A stretch of DNA of 64,000 bases from Blastocatellia bacterium AA13 (GCA_003222245.1 QHVH01000024.1:36749-100748); one strand, 5' to 3'. Shown: positions 45,724 to 55,606, counted from the first letter of the stretch. Program-made: numbers and translations. Notes: generated from the sequence alone by a model not told the origin.

Positions 45724-46824
45724 TCATTGTATGTCTTCCATCGTCTCGGAAATCAGATGATCAACCACCGCGTTCAAATCACCGGTAGCGTCGAACACCT
45801 TGAGCTGGCGATCCGCGCTCGTGCCCTGTTCCATTATCTTATAGACGTACTCGAGCTCTTTGCGGCTTCCAAGCTCGTCAACAACGTCGTCGACAAAATC
45901 GAGCAGCTCGAGAATCAGGTCGCGCACGGGCACTTCTTTCTGCTTTCCAAAGTCGATGAGTTTTCCTTCCAGACCCCATCGCACCGCTCGCCATTTATTC
46001 TCCTGAATGAGAGCGCGACGATAGAGCCTGAACCCCATGTTATTGCGATAGAGCTTATAGAGTTTCGCGGTTATAGCCTGAAACAGCGCCGCAAGAGCTA
46101 TGACTTCATCCACCTTGGACGGAATGTCGCAGATTCTGAATTCCAGCGTAGGAAAGAACGGATGCGGCCGCACATCCCACCAGATCTTCTTTGCGTTGTC
46201 GATGCATCCAGTCCTCATCAGTAAACTAACGTAGCCCTCATACTCTGAAAAAGATTGAAAGTAGTCCGGTATATCGGTGCGGGGGAACTTCTTGAACAAC
46301 TCCGAGCGGTAGCTCTTCAAACCGGTGCGCGTTCCCATCCAAAACGGAGAGCTCGTGGAAAGCGCGAGAACGTGAGGCAGGAAGTATCTGGCCGCATTCA
46401 TAAGATGAATCTGCGCTTCCCTGTCGTCGATTCCAATATGAACGTGCATACCGAAGATAAGCAGAGAGGTTGCCAGCACCTGCATCTCGTCGACGAGAGC
46501 TTCGTACCGCTCGTGTTCCGTGATCTTTTGATCTTTCCAACTCGAAAACGGATGGGTCGACGCGGCGGCTATGCGAAGCCCGCGGTTTGCCGCCATCGAC
46601 GCAACCGCGCTGCGAAGCCTTATAACGTCGGCGCGCGCTTCCTGAATGTTGGCGCAAATGCCGGTTCCGACCTCGATCATGGACTGGTGCATCTCGGGCT
46701 TGACCTGTTCACCCAGCACCATTCGCCCCTCTTCGAGCATCTCGGCTATATGAGAACGCAGCTCGCGCGTGTTCGGATCGATGATCTGAAACTCTTCTTC
46801 AATGCCAAGAGTGAAGTCCGCCAT
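45724..46824 (-). CDS. Glutamate--cysteine ligase family protein (YbdK-like carboxylate-amine ligase)
   Basis: GCS2-family amide ligase of 366 residues beginning MADFTLGIEEEFQIID at 46824, with GGAG and a six-base gap before ATG. The GIEEEF motif and HPFSSWKDQK, HVHIGIDDREA, and PFWMGTRTGLKSYR elements belong to the family, which ATP-dependently joins an amine to a glutamate gamma-carboxyl or similar carboxylate. It is the last gene of a three-ligase operon, so it likely makes one amide bond in a small peptide product. Confidence 0.88.
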   Translation of the reverse strand: MADFTLGIEEEFQIIDPNTRELRSHIAEMLEEGRMVLGEQVKPEMHQSMIEVGTGICANIQEARADVIRLRSAVASMAANRGLRIAAASTHPFSSWKDQKITEHERYEALVDEMQVLATSLLIFGMHVHIGIDDREAQIHLMNAARYFLPHVLALSTSSPFWMGTRTGLKSYRSELFKKFPRTDIPDYFQSFSEYEGYVSLLMRTGCIDNAKKIWWDVRPHPFFPTLEFRICDIPSKVDEVIALAALFQAITAKLYKLYRNNMGFRLYRRALIQENKWRAVRWGLEGKLIDFGKQKEVPVRDLILELLDFVDDVVDELGSRKELEYVYKIMEQGTSADRQLKVFDATGDLNAVVDHLISETMEDIQ

Positions 46825-46867
46825 GATCGCTCCTTGCCGGCCGTCGTTGCCAGGTCTTGTTCGAGAC

Positions 46868-48223
46868 TCAATCGACAATCATCGTAGGCGTCATACCGCC
46901 CCCGGAACTCACGTTCGCAAGGGAAGAAGAAGAGAGCCGGGTGAACGCCCCCTTGGTCTTGCCGAAGAACAGTAACGGATCCACGTCGAGTAGCTGATCC
47001 ACCATCTCGACTTCGTCGTTTTTATTGATGTACGGAAATAATTCACGGCTGGTAGTAACCCGCTCCTGAACCAAATAATCACCCCTCAGCCCCTCTTCGA
47101 TCGCAGCGTTCCATCGGGACTCGTCGGTTTCCCATCCCAGGAAAATGCCGTGGCCTCCATATTCGTCGTTAGGTTTCAGCACAAGATTGTCCCTGTTCGT
47201 TCGAACAAATTCTAACAGGCCGACCCGCGAACCGCGGTGATCAGTGGAAACATCTTCTACTCTCCTCGTCCACGGGATATGTTTCTCAATTGCCTCGCGC
47301 TCGGAATTACTAAAGTGATGCGCGTGGCGCCCGTCAGTCAGGACTCCAAAAAGCATCTTCTTATGAACGAGCTTGGTTCGAAATGAGTTGACTACGACCG
47401 CCGAACCGGTTCGGTATGCCTCAACAAGATTTCGACACGCATCCAACTGCTCAATCATCTCGGTGATGAGCAGACGCCGGTACACAAGATCGATTTTAAA
47501 GTCCTTCAAGCATAACTTGCCCTCGCGGAGATCAAGTTCCCGAGGATCGGCGATAACGGTGTTGAATCCCTGAGAGATGAAATAGTCTCGAAACAGTTCG
47601 AATTCACGCATGGTCGGAAGGCCGCTGTAATCGACTATGGCGATGTTTGGCTTGACCGATCGGCCCCGAACCTTTTCGTAAACCTTCAACAGCGAGTCCA
47701 GCATATCGTGACGGCAGTACATCGGCGTCACTTCGCGCTTCCGTTGAAATTCGCGCATCAGCGGAAGGTTTATGAATGTCTCGGCCGCAACGTCCCCGTA
47801 AGCAATTCCGGCCGGACACTCCGCGTTCAGCTCGACGAATTTATAGGAGTCTTTTGTTAGAAACGAATCCAGCCGCGCGGAAACCGACACGTCCTCATAA
47901 CGCGGATTCATAGAAGCAAGTTCGCGCTCAATATCGGTAAGCCCAAGCTGTTCGATCATCAGCTTATCGGAATCCGCGAGCCGTCCGACCTTCTCGATCG
48001 CGCTCCAGACCGCTTCGCAAGCGCTTGCAATCGCACGCCACTCACTCCGATGCAAGAAGTGCGGCCGCAAATATGGCGACAGGATTCGTCCGCCAAAGAC
48101 GAATCGAAGCTCCCGAAATCTCGCAAGCAAGTAGTCTCGGGATTCGCTCACGAGATCCGGCCGTTCTTCGATAATCCTGTTATATTCGGCGGCAAGATCT
48201 CCGCTGTTTTCCGTCGCTAGCAT
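46868..48223 (-). CDS. ATP-grasp type ligase (circularly permuted/glutathionylspermidine synthase-like)
   Basis: Protein of 451 residues starting at ATG 48223, overlapping the previous stop by 7 bp. Motifs include YKFVELNAECPAG and VLKPNDEYGGHGIFLGW, a nucleotide-binding loop of ATP-grasp type, plus YLVQERVTTSRELFP. It resembles the circularly permuted ATP-grasp group, which makes peptide or amide bonds. Together with the RimK-like gene upstream and the GCS2 gene downstream it forms a three-step ligation unit. Confidence 0.82.
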   Translation of the reverse strand: MLATENSGDLAAEYNRIIEERPDLVSESRDYLLARFRELRFVFGGRILSPYLRPHFLHRSEWRAIASACEAVWSAIEKVGRLADSDKLMIEQLGLTDIERELASMNPRYEDVSVSARLDSFLTKDSYKFVELNAECPAGIAYGDVAAETFINLPLMREFQRKREVTPMYCRHDMLDSLLKVYEKVRGRSVKPNIAIVDYSGLPTMREFELFRDYFISQGFNTVIADPRELDLREGKLCLKDFKIDLVYRRLLITEMIEQLDACRNLVEAYRTGSAVVVNSFRTKLVHKKMLFGVLTDGRHAHHFSNSEREAIEKHIPWTRRVEDVSTDHRGSRVGLLEFVRTNRDNLVLKPNDEYGGHGIFLGWETDESRWNAAIEEGLRGDYLVQERVTTSRELFPYINKNDEVEMVDQLLDVDPLLFFGKTKGAFTRLSSSSLANVSSGGGMTPTMIVD

Positions 48224-49134
48224 TTCAAGAACTCGTCCCACCGATAAGACTCCGGCGCTCGTTCGCCATGAAGGGCGGCATCGATGGCGAGATCGGCCAC
48301 TTTTTCAACCATCCATTTGAAATATACCGACCCGACCGACCACCAGTCCGCATCGGGCGCCGGGTTCATATAATCGATGGCGTAAGGCACTCCATCGGCG
48401 ATCGCGAACTCGACCGTGTTGATGTCATAGCCCAGAGCTTTGTTGATCAGAATCGTTTCGCGCCGCACGCGGGCGTCGGTTTGGGGATCGAGGTAATCGT
48501 CTACAACCAGATAGCGCCTGAATATCGGGTCGTAAGGCATCGGACACACTTCCTTCTTACCGATACAGTAGCTCCTCACATAGTGATCAAACGGAATGTA
48601 TTCCTGAAGCACCATGCAGTCGGAGCCGCTCTCATCGAATTTGCGCATAAGCTCTTCACGGGTGTCGATCCTGGAAACGCCTCGCCATCCGCCGCCGTCG
48701 TGCGGCTTCATAAAGGCCGGAAGACCTACATAGTCGAGTATCTCATCCCAATTCAGTGGATACTTCAGGTTCCTCAGCGATTCGGCGACTACGCCTTCTT
48801 TGTAAGCCTTCTGAGGCAGCAGCACCGTGCGGGGCACCGCAATTCCCATCTTCACGGCGAGCGAGTAATTGAAGAATTTATCGTCGGCCGAACACCAGAA
48901 CGGATTATTGATCACCCTCGAGCCTGATAGAACCGCATTCTTGAGATAGGCCCTGTAAAACGGAACTTCGTGAGAGATTCTGTCAATGATGAGATCGTAC
49001 TCGCAGGGTTCGGCCATTCGAATTCCGCCGACTCTGACATATTCCGCGGTAACGCCGGCCTTGCGCCTATTGATCTCGTTTATGAGTGCGGGTGGAAACG
49101 TCTCTTCTCGGCCAACCAGGATGCCGATCTTCAT
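48217..49134 (-). CDS. RimK-like ATP-grasp ligase
   Basis: ATP-grasp enzyme of 305 residues. The N-terminal part (ILVGREETFPPALINEINRR) is a small Rossmann-like domain; the ATP-binding loop AFMKPHDGGGWRGVSRID and FMVLQEYIPFDHYVRSYCIG and the metal site DYMNPAPDADWW are seen. It likely activates a carboxylate as an acyl-phosphate and ligates an amine. The first gene of the triad; its end overlaps the next gene. Confidence 0.86.
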   Translation of the reverse strand: MKIGILVGREETFPPALINEINRRKAGVTAEYVRVGGIRMAEPCEYDLIIDRISHEVPFYRAYLKNAVLSGSRVINNPFWCSADDKFFNYSLAVKMGIAVPRTVLLPQKAYKEGVVAESLRNLKYPLNWDEILDYVGLPAFMKPHDGGGWRGVSRIDTREELMRKFDESGSDCMVLQEYIPFDHYVRSYCIGKKEVCPMPYDPIFRRYLVVDDYLDPQTDARVRRETILINKALGYDINTVEFAIADGVPYAIDYMNPAPDADWWSVGSVYFKWMVEKVADLAIDAALHGERAPESYRWDEFLKC

Positions 49135-49353
49135 GGAGTTCTCCTTGCATCGTAGGGAGCCAGATTTTATAGGAGCACTAGATGAGCCGCAACAGAACAG
49201 CCCATTCCGACACAGCCTACGCCGCCGGTCGTGACGCGTATGCGAGGCGCCCTGCCGATTTTCCGGTGAACGTCTCGTTCAGGCTGTGGTAATATCGTCG
49301 GTCGATCACCAGCGAATCCTGCACGTAGTCATCCTGACCAAGGAGCATTTATT

Positions 49354-50337
49354 TTGAGTTCGGCTTCCATATCTTACAGGCTGTGCATAATCAGCCTACT
49401 AATGTGCACGGTAATCCTCGGGGCGGTTTGCGCGTCCGGCATAGCAAACGAGCCGCAAGCAACAAGCGGCGCCCAACAGGATAAGAAGAAAGGCGCGACG
49501 CCGGTCGATAAGGGCCAGGACAATAAGCCTCGCCCTCCCGGCGGCAAGGACGCTTCTGAGAAAGCAAAAGGCCAGGAGGCGGCTCCGACCATTAAGTACA
49601 CCGTCGCGGAGGCGATCGTTGAATATGCGCTCCTTGCATATGGCGGCCGCACGATGTTGAACCAGGTCCGGGCCAATACTGAAGAAGACGGAACGATCCG
49701 GCTCGCTACCGATCAGGGGGATGCCGCCGGGAGCTATAAGATTCGAGCCACTCGAAAAGAGAAGTCCTGGCAGGATTTGATAAGGACCGATCTTGAAGTC
49801 ACGCCGCCTGAGCCTCCGGGCCGAACCGGAACCGCCAGACCGATCAAATACGTCATCGCCTTCAATGGAGGCAGCGTTTGGTCGGCCCAGAGTGGACAAT
49901 ATGTAACGCCCAGGCCTGAGGTCGAAACGGCTTTCAAGGCGCAGTTGACTCACGATTACACTACCCTGCTCCGATTTAGAGAGGACGGCTCGAAGGTCGA
50001 CCTGGTCGGCCCCGAAACGGTGGCGGGAATCGACACCAAAATAGTGGAGCTGACCACCCCAGCCGGCGAGAAAACAAAATTCTGGATCAGCTCAAAGACG
50101 TTTCGAATTCTTCATTCCGAATACGAGCTTAACCTCTTTCCAGATCAAAAGCCGGTAAAGTTCAGAATCTCCTTTTATTACACCCCGCCCAAGATATTTC
50201 AGAACACTCTGTGTCCTACGAGACGGGTCATGATTCAGGATGGAAAGTTCGCGCAGGAGATAACCATAAATACGGCCGTGTACTCAGCGAAGCACGATCC
50301 CGAAATCTATCAGCATCTGCAGGCGGATCAGCAGTAA
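49354..50337 (+). CDS. Secreted hypothetical protein
   Basis: Protein of 327 residues using a TTG start eight bases after a strong AAGGAG site. The signal segment is SLLMCTVILGAVCASGIA. A low-complexity Lys/Gly/Gln linker follows (about 35-75), then a beta-rich domain with ARTGTARPIKYVIAFNGGSVW and ETVAGIDTKIVELTTP, resembling LolA/LppX-like lipid-carrier folds. No motif proves it. Lies divergent to the ATP-grasp operon. Confidence 0.75.
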   Translation: MSSASISYRLCIISLLMCTVILGAVCASGIANEPQATSGAQQDKKKGATPVDKGQDNKPRPPGGKDASEKAKGQEAAPTIKYTVAEAIVEYALLAYGGRTMLNQVRANTEEDGTIRLATDQGDAAGSYKIRATRKEKSWQDLIRTDLEVTPPEPPGRTGTARPIKYVIAFNGGSVWSAQSGQYVTPRPEVETAFKAQLTHDYTTLLRFREDGSKVDLVGPETVAGIDTKIVELTTPAGEKTKFWISSKTFRILHSEYELNLFPDQKPVKFRISFYYTPPKIFQNTLCPTRRVMIQDGKFAQEITINTAVYSAKHDPEIYQHLQADQQ

Positions 50338-50338
50338 T

Positions 50339-50674
50339 TCAGTAGCCGCCGAGATACTCGTGGATCGTAAGCCCAACCGTTGAATAAAATCTGTCCGCTA
50401 GCGACGGAATTTCGTCTATCGTCTCGTCGAGCGCGACCCGTTCGACTCGCCACATCGGCAGGAACATGTGCGTAAGGCCGATGTTATGCTCGCCGCGGAC
50501 AATCATTCTCACCCAATCTTCAAAGGTATGCAGGTCGATGCCGCGAACGTAGACTCCCGCCGAGGGTGCTTCGAGAAGCAGCCCCCAGAGCCGCTCTTTC
50601 GGGTTATGAAGATAGACGACTACCGGCGCTCCGGGAACCAGTCGTTGTGGAACTGCCTGCACGCCTTCCGTCAT
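50339..50674 (-). CDS. Conserved hypothetical protein of 111 residues
   Basis: Unrecognised short protein. It contains VVVYLHNPKERLWGLLLE, then GVYVRGIDLHTFEDWVRMI and LPMWRVERVALDETIDEIPSLADRF, which reads like a small beta-barrel with a regulatory or Hfq/PilZ-like flavour, but I do not claim a family. It ends 2 bp after the secreted-protein gene stop on the opposite strand and starts 46 bp after the thiolase gene, likely in its transcript. Confidence 0.65.
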   Translation of the reverse strand: MTEGVQAVPQRLVPGAPVVVYLHNPKERLWGLLLEAPSAGVYVRGIDLHTFEDWVRMIVRGEHNIGLTHMFLPMWRVERVALDETIDEIPSLADRFYSTVGLTIHEYLGGY

Positions 50675-50720
50675 CTAATCAACCCTTTATTCGCGGCGCT
50701 GGAATCTCGACCAATCGAAT

Positions 50721-51902
50721 TCAGCGTTCGACGATCATTGCGATGCCCTGACCTCCGCCGATGCAGAGCGACGCGAGTCCGCGCTTGAGGTCTCGTCGCT
50801 TCATCTCATATAACAGAGTGACCAGCACTCGCGCCCCGCTTGCGCCGATTGGATGACCCAGAGCAAGGGCTCCGCCGTTCACGTTAACCTTTGACGCATC
50901 GAGACCGAGTTCCTTTACTACAGCAAGACTCTGCGAAGCGAATGCTTCGTTGAGCTCGAATAGATCTATTTCGTTTATTTCAAGACTGCTCTTTTCGAGC
51001 ACTCGCTGAATTGCGGGCACGGGTCCCATCCCCATGAATCGCGGATCGACTCCCGCCGAAGCGTAAGCGACGATTCGCGCAAGCGGCGCGGTTTCCATCA
51101 AGCGAGCCCGCTCCGCGCTGGCGATTACGAGGGCCGCGGCTCCGTCGTTGATTCCCGACGAGTTTCCAGCGGTAACGCTTCCCTCTCCTGATTGAAACGC
51201 CGGTCTGAGCCGCGCGAGTTTTTCGGCGCTCGTATCCGCGCGCGGATGCTCGTCAATCTTGAACCGCAGCGGCTCTCCCTTTTTTTGTGGAACAGGTACG
51301 GGAACGATCTCTTCAGTGAATCTGCCCGCGGCAATCGCCTCGGAGGCGCGGCGCTGACTCTCGACGGCGAATTGGTCTTGAGCTTCACGAGCTATCTCAT
51401 ACTTCGCCGCGATGTTCTCCGCCGTTACACCCATATGGCAGCCGGCGAGCGCGCAGGTGAGGCCTTCGCTCAACATCGAGTCTTTCAACTCTCCATTGCC
51501 CATCCGATAGCCCCAGCGCGCATCCGTCAGAATGTATGGAGCGCGGCTCATCGATTCCGTCCCACCGGCTACGATCAGATCCGCGTCCCCCGCCGAAATA
51601 GCCTGAGCCGCAAGCGCTACAGCTTTCAGACCCGACCCGCAGACTTTATTGACGGTAAAGGAAGGAACGCTGTCCGGAATTCCGGCGGAAACGGCGGCCT
51701 GTCGAGCGGGATTCATTCCCAAACCGGCTTGAAGCACGTTTCCCATTATTACTTCGTCGATATCGCCGGGGTCGACGCCGGCCCTTTCAATCGCCGCGTC
51801 GATTGCGATGCGGCCCAATTCCACGGCCGATACATCCTTCAACGATCCGCCGAACGAGCCGATAGGGGTGCGAACACCGCTCAGGATAACTGCTTTCGAC
51901 AT
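50721..51902 (-). CDS. Acetyl-CoA acetyltransferase (thiolase)
   Basis: Thiolase of 393 residues. Nucleophile Cys88 in [11 protein letters not shown]; His in [12 protein letters not shown]; the C-terminal Cys in [12 protein letters not shown]. This is the biosynthetic/degradative acetoacetyl-CoA thiolase type and would close the cycle started by the dehydrogenase and crotonases near 1-6 kb, though the genes are 45 kb apart. It follows the lipoprotein gene by 35 bp. Confidence 0.93.
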   Translation of the reverse strand: MSKAVILSGVRTPIGSFGGSLKDVSAVELGRIAIDAAIERAGVDPGDIDEVIMGNVLQAGLGMNPARQAAVSAGIPDSVPSFTVNKVCGSGLKAVALAAQAISAGDADLIVAGGTESMSRAPYILTDARWGYRMGNGELKDSMLSEGLTCALAGCHMGVTAENIAAKYEIAREAQDQFAVESQRRASEAIAAGRFTEEIVPVPVPQKKGEPLRFKIDEHPRADTSAEKLARLRPAFQSGEGSVTAGNSSGINDGAAALVIASAERARLMETAPLARIVAYASAGVDPRFMGMGPVPAIQRVLEKSSLEINEIDLFELNEAFASQSLAVVKELGLDASKVNVNGGALALGHPIGASGARVLVTLLYEMKRRDLKRGLASLCIGGGQGIAMIVER

Positions 51903-51937
51903 AGCCGCTCCCGTTTATTTCAATAATGTCTTCGATG

Positions 51938-52585
51938 TTACTTCAATATGACTTTGACGTCGTCGAATGCCTGATCGCTCTGAGCAAAGCAAAAGAGACC
52001 GATCTTCCCTGCCCGATAAGAATGGTCTTTTGCTTCGAATAACTGACGTCCGTTCAATCTGCAGTTGATCACGGCGCCGTTTACTTCGACCTCGATTATC
52101 GATTCCGATCCCGCTTTGAAGCCTTCTTTGGCGGACCAAATTTCAGTGTAGTCATGGCCCGTTCGCTTGTCCAACCTGGTGATCGGACCGCCGCTCAACT
52201 CATCTTGAACGAATAAAAGCCTGTAGAAATGTTGTCCGTCGACCCATCTGAACGCGATGCCGAATCCGTCGTTATCGACCGGCTTTGCTCTGACCGAAAG
52301 AACATAGTCTCGCCATTGACGGTCGCCGGCGATGAGATAGGTTCCGTACCACCGGCCGATGAAATCGCCCCGCCTGCCCCAGATATTGCTTCGCTGATGG
52401 AGCCAGCCGTCATCTTCGACTCGCCATAGCGACGGCCCTTCGATCGTGTCCGGATCATCGACAACGGTCCAGCCGGTTAACCTCTTGTTGTGAAATCTCT
52501 CATCGAGAACGACTCGCTGGCAGGACTGTAAGAAGGGCGCGCAACAGAGGACAAAAATCAACGCGGTGATCCGGCCTCTATTCAT
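51938..52585 (-). CDS. Predicted lipoprotein with concanavalin-like (DUF1080-like) domain
   Basis: Protein of 215 residues, lipobox LQSC (Cys at about 22). The mature region (DERFHNKRLTGWTVVDD, RWYGTYLIAGDRQWRDYVLSV, GIAFRWVDGQHFYRLLF, GKIGLFCFAQSDQAFDDVKV) follows a laminin-G/DUF1080-like jelly roll often binding sugars. It overlaps the preceding phosphoesterase stop by 8 bp, so it is in the same transcript. Confidence 0.78.
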   Translation of the reverse strand: MNRGRITALIFVLCCAPFLQSCQRVVLDERFHNKRLTGWTVVDDPDTIEGPSLWRVEDDGWLHQRSNIWGRRGDFIGRWYGTYLIAGDRQWRDYVLSVRAKPVDNDGFGIAFRWVDGQHFYRLLFVQDELSGGPITRLDKRTGHDYTEIWSAKEGFKAGSESIIEVEVNGAVINCRLNGRQLFEAKDHSYRAGKIGLFCFAQSDQAFDDVKVILK

Positions 52586-53309
52586 GGCTGGGTTTCAGAT
52601 GTGCGAGCCGTGTCACCTCCGTAAGCCCGCCAGGGTAAGCTTGATAGAGCGTGAACGTATCGATTCGCAAACAGGATAGAGGGCTATCAGGTTCGCCGCT
52701 CGTGTCGATGCCGACGCAGCCGCCATGAATATAGATTCCGAAATGGCGGTTACACCCGTCCTTCGGCAGGTAGACGGTGGGTGTGTGCCCGAATATGCAG
52801 AGCTTGCCGGTGTAATAACGGTAGAAGTGCGCGTCGCGAGTCCATATCAGCACGTCGTGATCCGTCTCTGATGGATGCTTGCCCGGGATAAGGCCCGCGT
52901 GAACGTATATCGCCTGCTCATCTTCATGAAAAAAAGGCAGGCTCCGCATGAATTGGATGTGCTCGTCGGGAATGATGATTTCAATCTCGTCAAATTCATC
53001 GGGAAGGATCGAGCCGTAGGCCTCGAGCGTCGCGGGACCTCCATTCTCCGGAATCAGCCATTGCGGGTCTCCATTATCAAGGCAGTTCAAGAGCATCTGT
53101 TCGTGGTTTCCGCGAACCACCACGACGTTCGGGTTTTCTCGCGCAAGCCGCATCACCCGCTCGATCACACCCGGCGCGTCCTCGCCGCGGTCTATCAAGT
53201 CCCCGAGAAAAACGATCTTGTCTTTGTTTATGTCCCAGGGAACATCCCGCTCGAGCTGATAGAGCAATCGGGATCTGCCGTGTATATCCCCAATGACGTA
53301 AGTGGCCAT
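52578..53309 (-). CDS. Metallophosphoesterase (Ser/Thr phosphatase-like)
   Basis: Calcineurin-type phosphoesterase of about 243 residues. Motifs GDIHGR (7-12), GDLIDRG and RGNHE, then later VHAGL and IFGHTP, are complete for the PPP family. I chose the ATG at 53309 (MATYVIGDIHG), one base after the prephenate dehydrogenase stop; the longer frame overlaps that gene. Possible substrates are phosphoproteins or diadenosine tetraphosphate. It lies inside the aromatic operon but no clear link is visible. Confidence 0.89.
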   Translation of the reverse strand: MATYVIGDIHGRSRLLYQLERDVPWDINKDKIVFLGDLIDRGEDAPGVIERVMRLARENPNVVVVRGNHEQMLLNCLDNGDPQWLIPENGGPATLEAYGSILPDEFDEIEIIIPDEHIQFMRSLPFFHEDEQAIYVHAGLIPGKHPSETDHDVLIWTRDAHFYRYYTGKLCIFGHTPTVYLPKDGCNRHFGIYIHGGCVGIDTSGEPDSPLSCLRIDTFTLYQAYPGGLTEVTRLAHLKPSHE

Positions 53310-53310
53310 T

Positions 53311-54195
53311 TCAAAAACCGCCGTTCGACTTGGACTGCCGTATCTTCGCGGCCAGATCGCCCGCGGATTTGAACGCCTCGCCCAATGCGCGGAAGTCGCC
53401 CGAGTCGACTCTGAGGCGAGTGATCTCGAGCTCGCGCACGACGTCCGAGAGCGCCTCGGCAATCTCCTCAGAATTCGAACGACAGATGTCCTCCCATATC
53501 GACCAGTTGCTTTCGGCAAGTCTCGTCATGTCCGAGAGGCCCGGTCCGGCGAGGCTCAGCATTTGATCCCTTCCTCGCGTCTTCATGATCGCAGCCGAAA
53601 GCGCCGTCGAAACCAGTTGAGGGACATGGCTGACGCGGGCAACTGCCCGGTCGTGCTGCTCCGCCGTGAGCACAAACGGCCTCGCGCCGATCGCGTTGAC
53701 GATTTCAACAACCGTCTTGAAGGCCTCATCCTGAGCCGCCGCATCATCGGCCGCGATCAGCGCATAAGGAGCGCCGTGAAAGATGTCCGGATTCGCGAAA
53801 TCGAGCCCCGAGTTTTGTGAACCGGCCATCGGGTGTCCGCCAACAAAGGCAACCCCAGCCGGCAATCCGTTGCGAGCCGCCTCGCATATATCCTGCTTGG
53901 TGCTGCCGGCGTCCGTCACAATAGCGCCGGGTTTTATGAGAGAACCATAGTTGTTCAGGAAATCAACGATTGCTCCGATCGGAGCGGCGAGATAAATCAA
54001 ATCAGCATCACATACCAGTCCGGCTTCAAACGAATTCTCAACGGCCTCTATAGCGCCCGACAGGAGCGCCTTCTCGAGTCCGCGGCCGCCATCCCAGCCT
54101 GTGATTCGGGTCGCGAGGCCGGAACGGCGGACAGATGCGGCGAACGAGCCGCCGATCATGCCGACGCCTATGATCGCTAGGTGCTCAAATCGCAT
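53311..54195 (-). CDS. tyrA: Prephenate dehydrogenase
   Basis: NAD-dependent oxidative decarboxylation of prephenate to 4-hydroxyphenylpyruvate on the tyrosine route. Starting at ATG 54195 the protein begins MRFEHLAIIGVGMIGGS, the Rossmann loop; HPMAGSQNSG near 110 contains the catalytic His. 294 residues fits. It starts 10 bp after the DAHP synthase stop, in one operon with chorismate mutase. Cyclohexadienyl dehydrogenase (also using arogenate) cannot be excluded. Confidence 0.9.
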   Translation of the reverse strand: MRFEHLAIIGVGMIGGSFAASVRRSGLATRITGWDGGRGLEKALLSGAIEAVENSFEAGLVCDADLIYLAAPIGAIVDFLNNYGSLIKPGAIVTDAGSTKQDICEAARNGLPAGVAFVGGHPMAGSQNSGLDFANPDIFHGAPYALIAADDAAAQDEAFKTVVEIVNAIGARPFVLTAEQHDRAVARVSHVPQLVSTALSAAIMKTRGRDQMLSLAGPGLSDMTRLAESNWSIWEDICRSNSEEIAEALSDVVRELEITRLRVDSGDFRALGEAFKSAGDLAAKIRQSKSNGGF

Positions 54196-54205
54196 TCTGA
54201 TGATT

Positions 54206-55246
54206 TTATGTAGCGGCCGGAGCGGCGACATCGGCAGCCACCGAACGATCTACCGCCGTCGCTATGGCTCTCAACCGGCGCATCAATGCTTCGAATTGTT
54301 CAGGCAGCAGTGATTGTGCGCCGTCGCAAAGCGCGTTCTCCGGATCGTTATGTACTTCGATCAACAAAGCGTCCGCGCCCGCCGCGACTGCTGCCTGCGC
54401 CATCGGAGGAACCTTGTCGCGTCGGCCCGTCGCATGGCTCGGGTCGACTACGACCGGGAGATGCGACAATTTTTTCAGCACGGGAATCGCGGAGATATCG
54501 AGCGTGTTCCGCAAGTAAGTCTCGAACGTTCTTATTCCTCTCTCGCACACCATAACATCGTGGTTTCCACCCGACATTATGTATTCCGCCGCAAGCAGGG
54601 TTTCTTCGATCGTAGCCGCAGGACCCCTCTTCAACAGAACCGGTTTGTTGATGCGCCCAAGCTCTCGAAGCAGATTGAAGTTCTGCATGTTGCGAGCGCC
54701 GATCTGCAGTATGTCCACGTATCGGATGAACAATGGAATTTGGGACGGCTCCATTACTTCTGAAACCACGAGCATATCGAAGCGATCCGCCGCCTGTTTG
54801 AGAAACTTCAGACCTTCTTCACCGAGTCCTTGAAACGAGTACGGAGAAGTCCGAGGCTTGAAGGCTCCGCCCCTGAGGACCTTTGCGCCGCTGTGACTCA
54901 CTGCTTCAGCTATGGCGAATACCTGTTCGCGGCTCTCAACCGTGCAGGGACCTGCCATCATAATGACTTCCGGTCCGCCAAAGACCACATCTTTGATTTT
55001 TATCTGGGTTCCTTCGGGTTTGAAGGTACGGCTCGCGAGTTTATAAGGCGAGCTTATGCGGAGAACTTCTTTAACACCGTCGAGGACTTCGAGATCTCGC
55101 GCGTCGATGATCCGGCCTCCGACGGCTCCGAGCACCGTGTGGCGAACGCCGGTCGATCGGTGGATATCGAATCCCAATCGTACTAACTTGTCGATGACGC
55201 TTGAGACCTGTTCTTCGGAGGCGGTCTCCTCCATAACGATTACCAT
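54206..55246 (-). CDS. aroF: 3-deoxy-7-phosphoheptulonate synthase (DAHP synthase)
   Basis: First step of the shikimate pathway, condensing PEP and erythrose-4-phosphate. 346 residues with the Thermotoga-like type: an N-terminal ferredoxin-like regulatory domain (about 1-70), then the barrel with GPCTVESREQ, RGGAFKPRTSPYSFQG and DPSHATGRRDK. The regulatory domain implies feedback control by aromatic amino acids. Chorismate mutase gene lies 9 bp upstream. Confidence 0.93.
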   Translation of the reverse strand: MVIVMEETASEEQVSSVIDKLVRLGFDIHRSTGVRHTVLGAVGGRIIDARDLEVLDGVKEVLRISSPYKLASRTFKPEGTQIKIKDVVFGGPEVIMMAGPCTVESREQVFAIAEAVSHSGAKVLRGGAFKPRTSPYSFQGLGEEGLKFLKQAADRFDMLVVSEVMEPSQIPLFIRYVDILQIGARNMQNFNLLRELGRINKPVLLKRGPAATIEETLLAAEYIMSGGNHDVMVCERGIRTFETYLRNTLDISAIPVLKKLSHLPVVVDPSHATGRRDKVPPMAQAAVAAGADALLIEVHNDPENALCDGAQSLLPEQFEALMRRLRAIATAVDRSVAADVAAPAAT

Positions 55247-55255
55247 TTCACACTC

Positions 55256-55606
55256 CTAGCTCGCTTTAGTCTTGGAGCCGTCTCTTTCTTTCCGACGATT
55301 CGCGCTGTCGGCTTCGAGTCGCTCCCTTGCTGCGGCTTCTCGCTCGACGGCAAGACGCTCGAGACGCCGCGATTCGTCGATGATTCTCTCGAACAACCTG
55401 CGGACTGCCTCTTCTTCCAGTGGTCCCCGATTCAATACAAGTACGTGTTCGATTACTTCCGCTTCCCTGCTCGCCGAATATATGGGGAGTCCGACTTCGC
55501 GCTTTGCGTGCCCAATCTCGATTGCACACTGGGACCGTCGATTGAGCAGATCGATGAGCTGCTCATCTATTGTGTCGATTTCCTTTCGCCAGTCATCTAT
55601 GTTCAA
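55256..55606 (-). CDS. Chorismate mutase (AroQ type)
   Basis: All-helical AroQ-class chorismate mutase of 116 residues: WRKEIDTIDEQLIDLLNRRSQCAIEIGHAKRE contains the conserved Arg, and YSASREAEVIEHV the second Arg/Glu. Rearranges chorismate to prephenate, the substrate for the prephenate dehydrogenase downstream. The last 25 residues are a charged tail. First gene of the aromatic operon. Confidence 0.91.
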   Translation of the reverse strand: MNIDDWRKEIDTIDEQLIDLLNRRSQCAIEIGHAKREVGLPIYSASREAEVIEHVLVLNRGPLEEEAVRRLFERIIDESRRLERLAVEREAAARERLEADSANRRKERDGSKTKAS

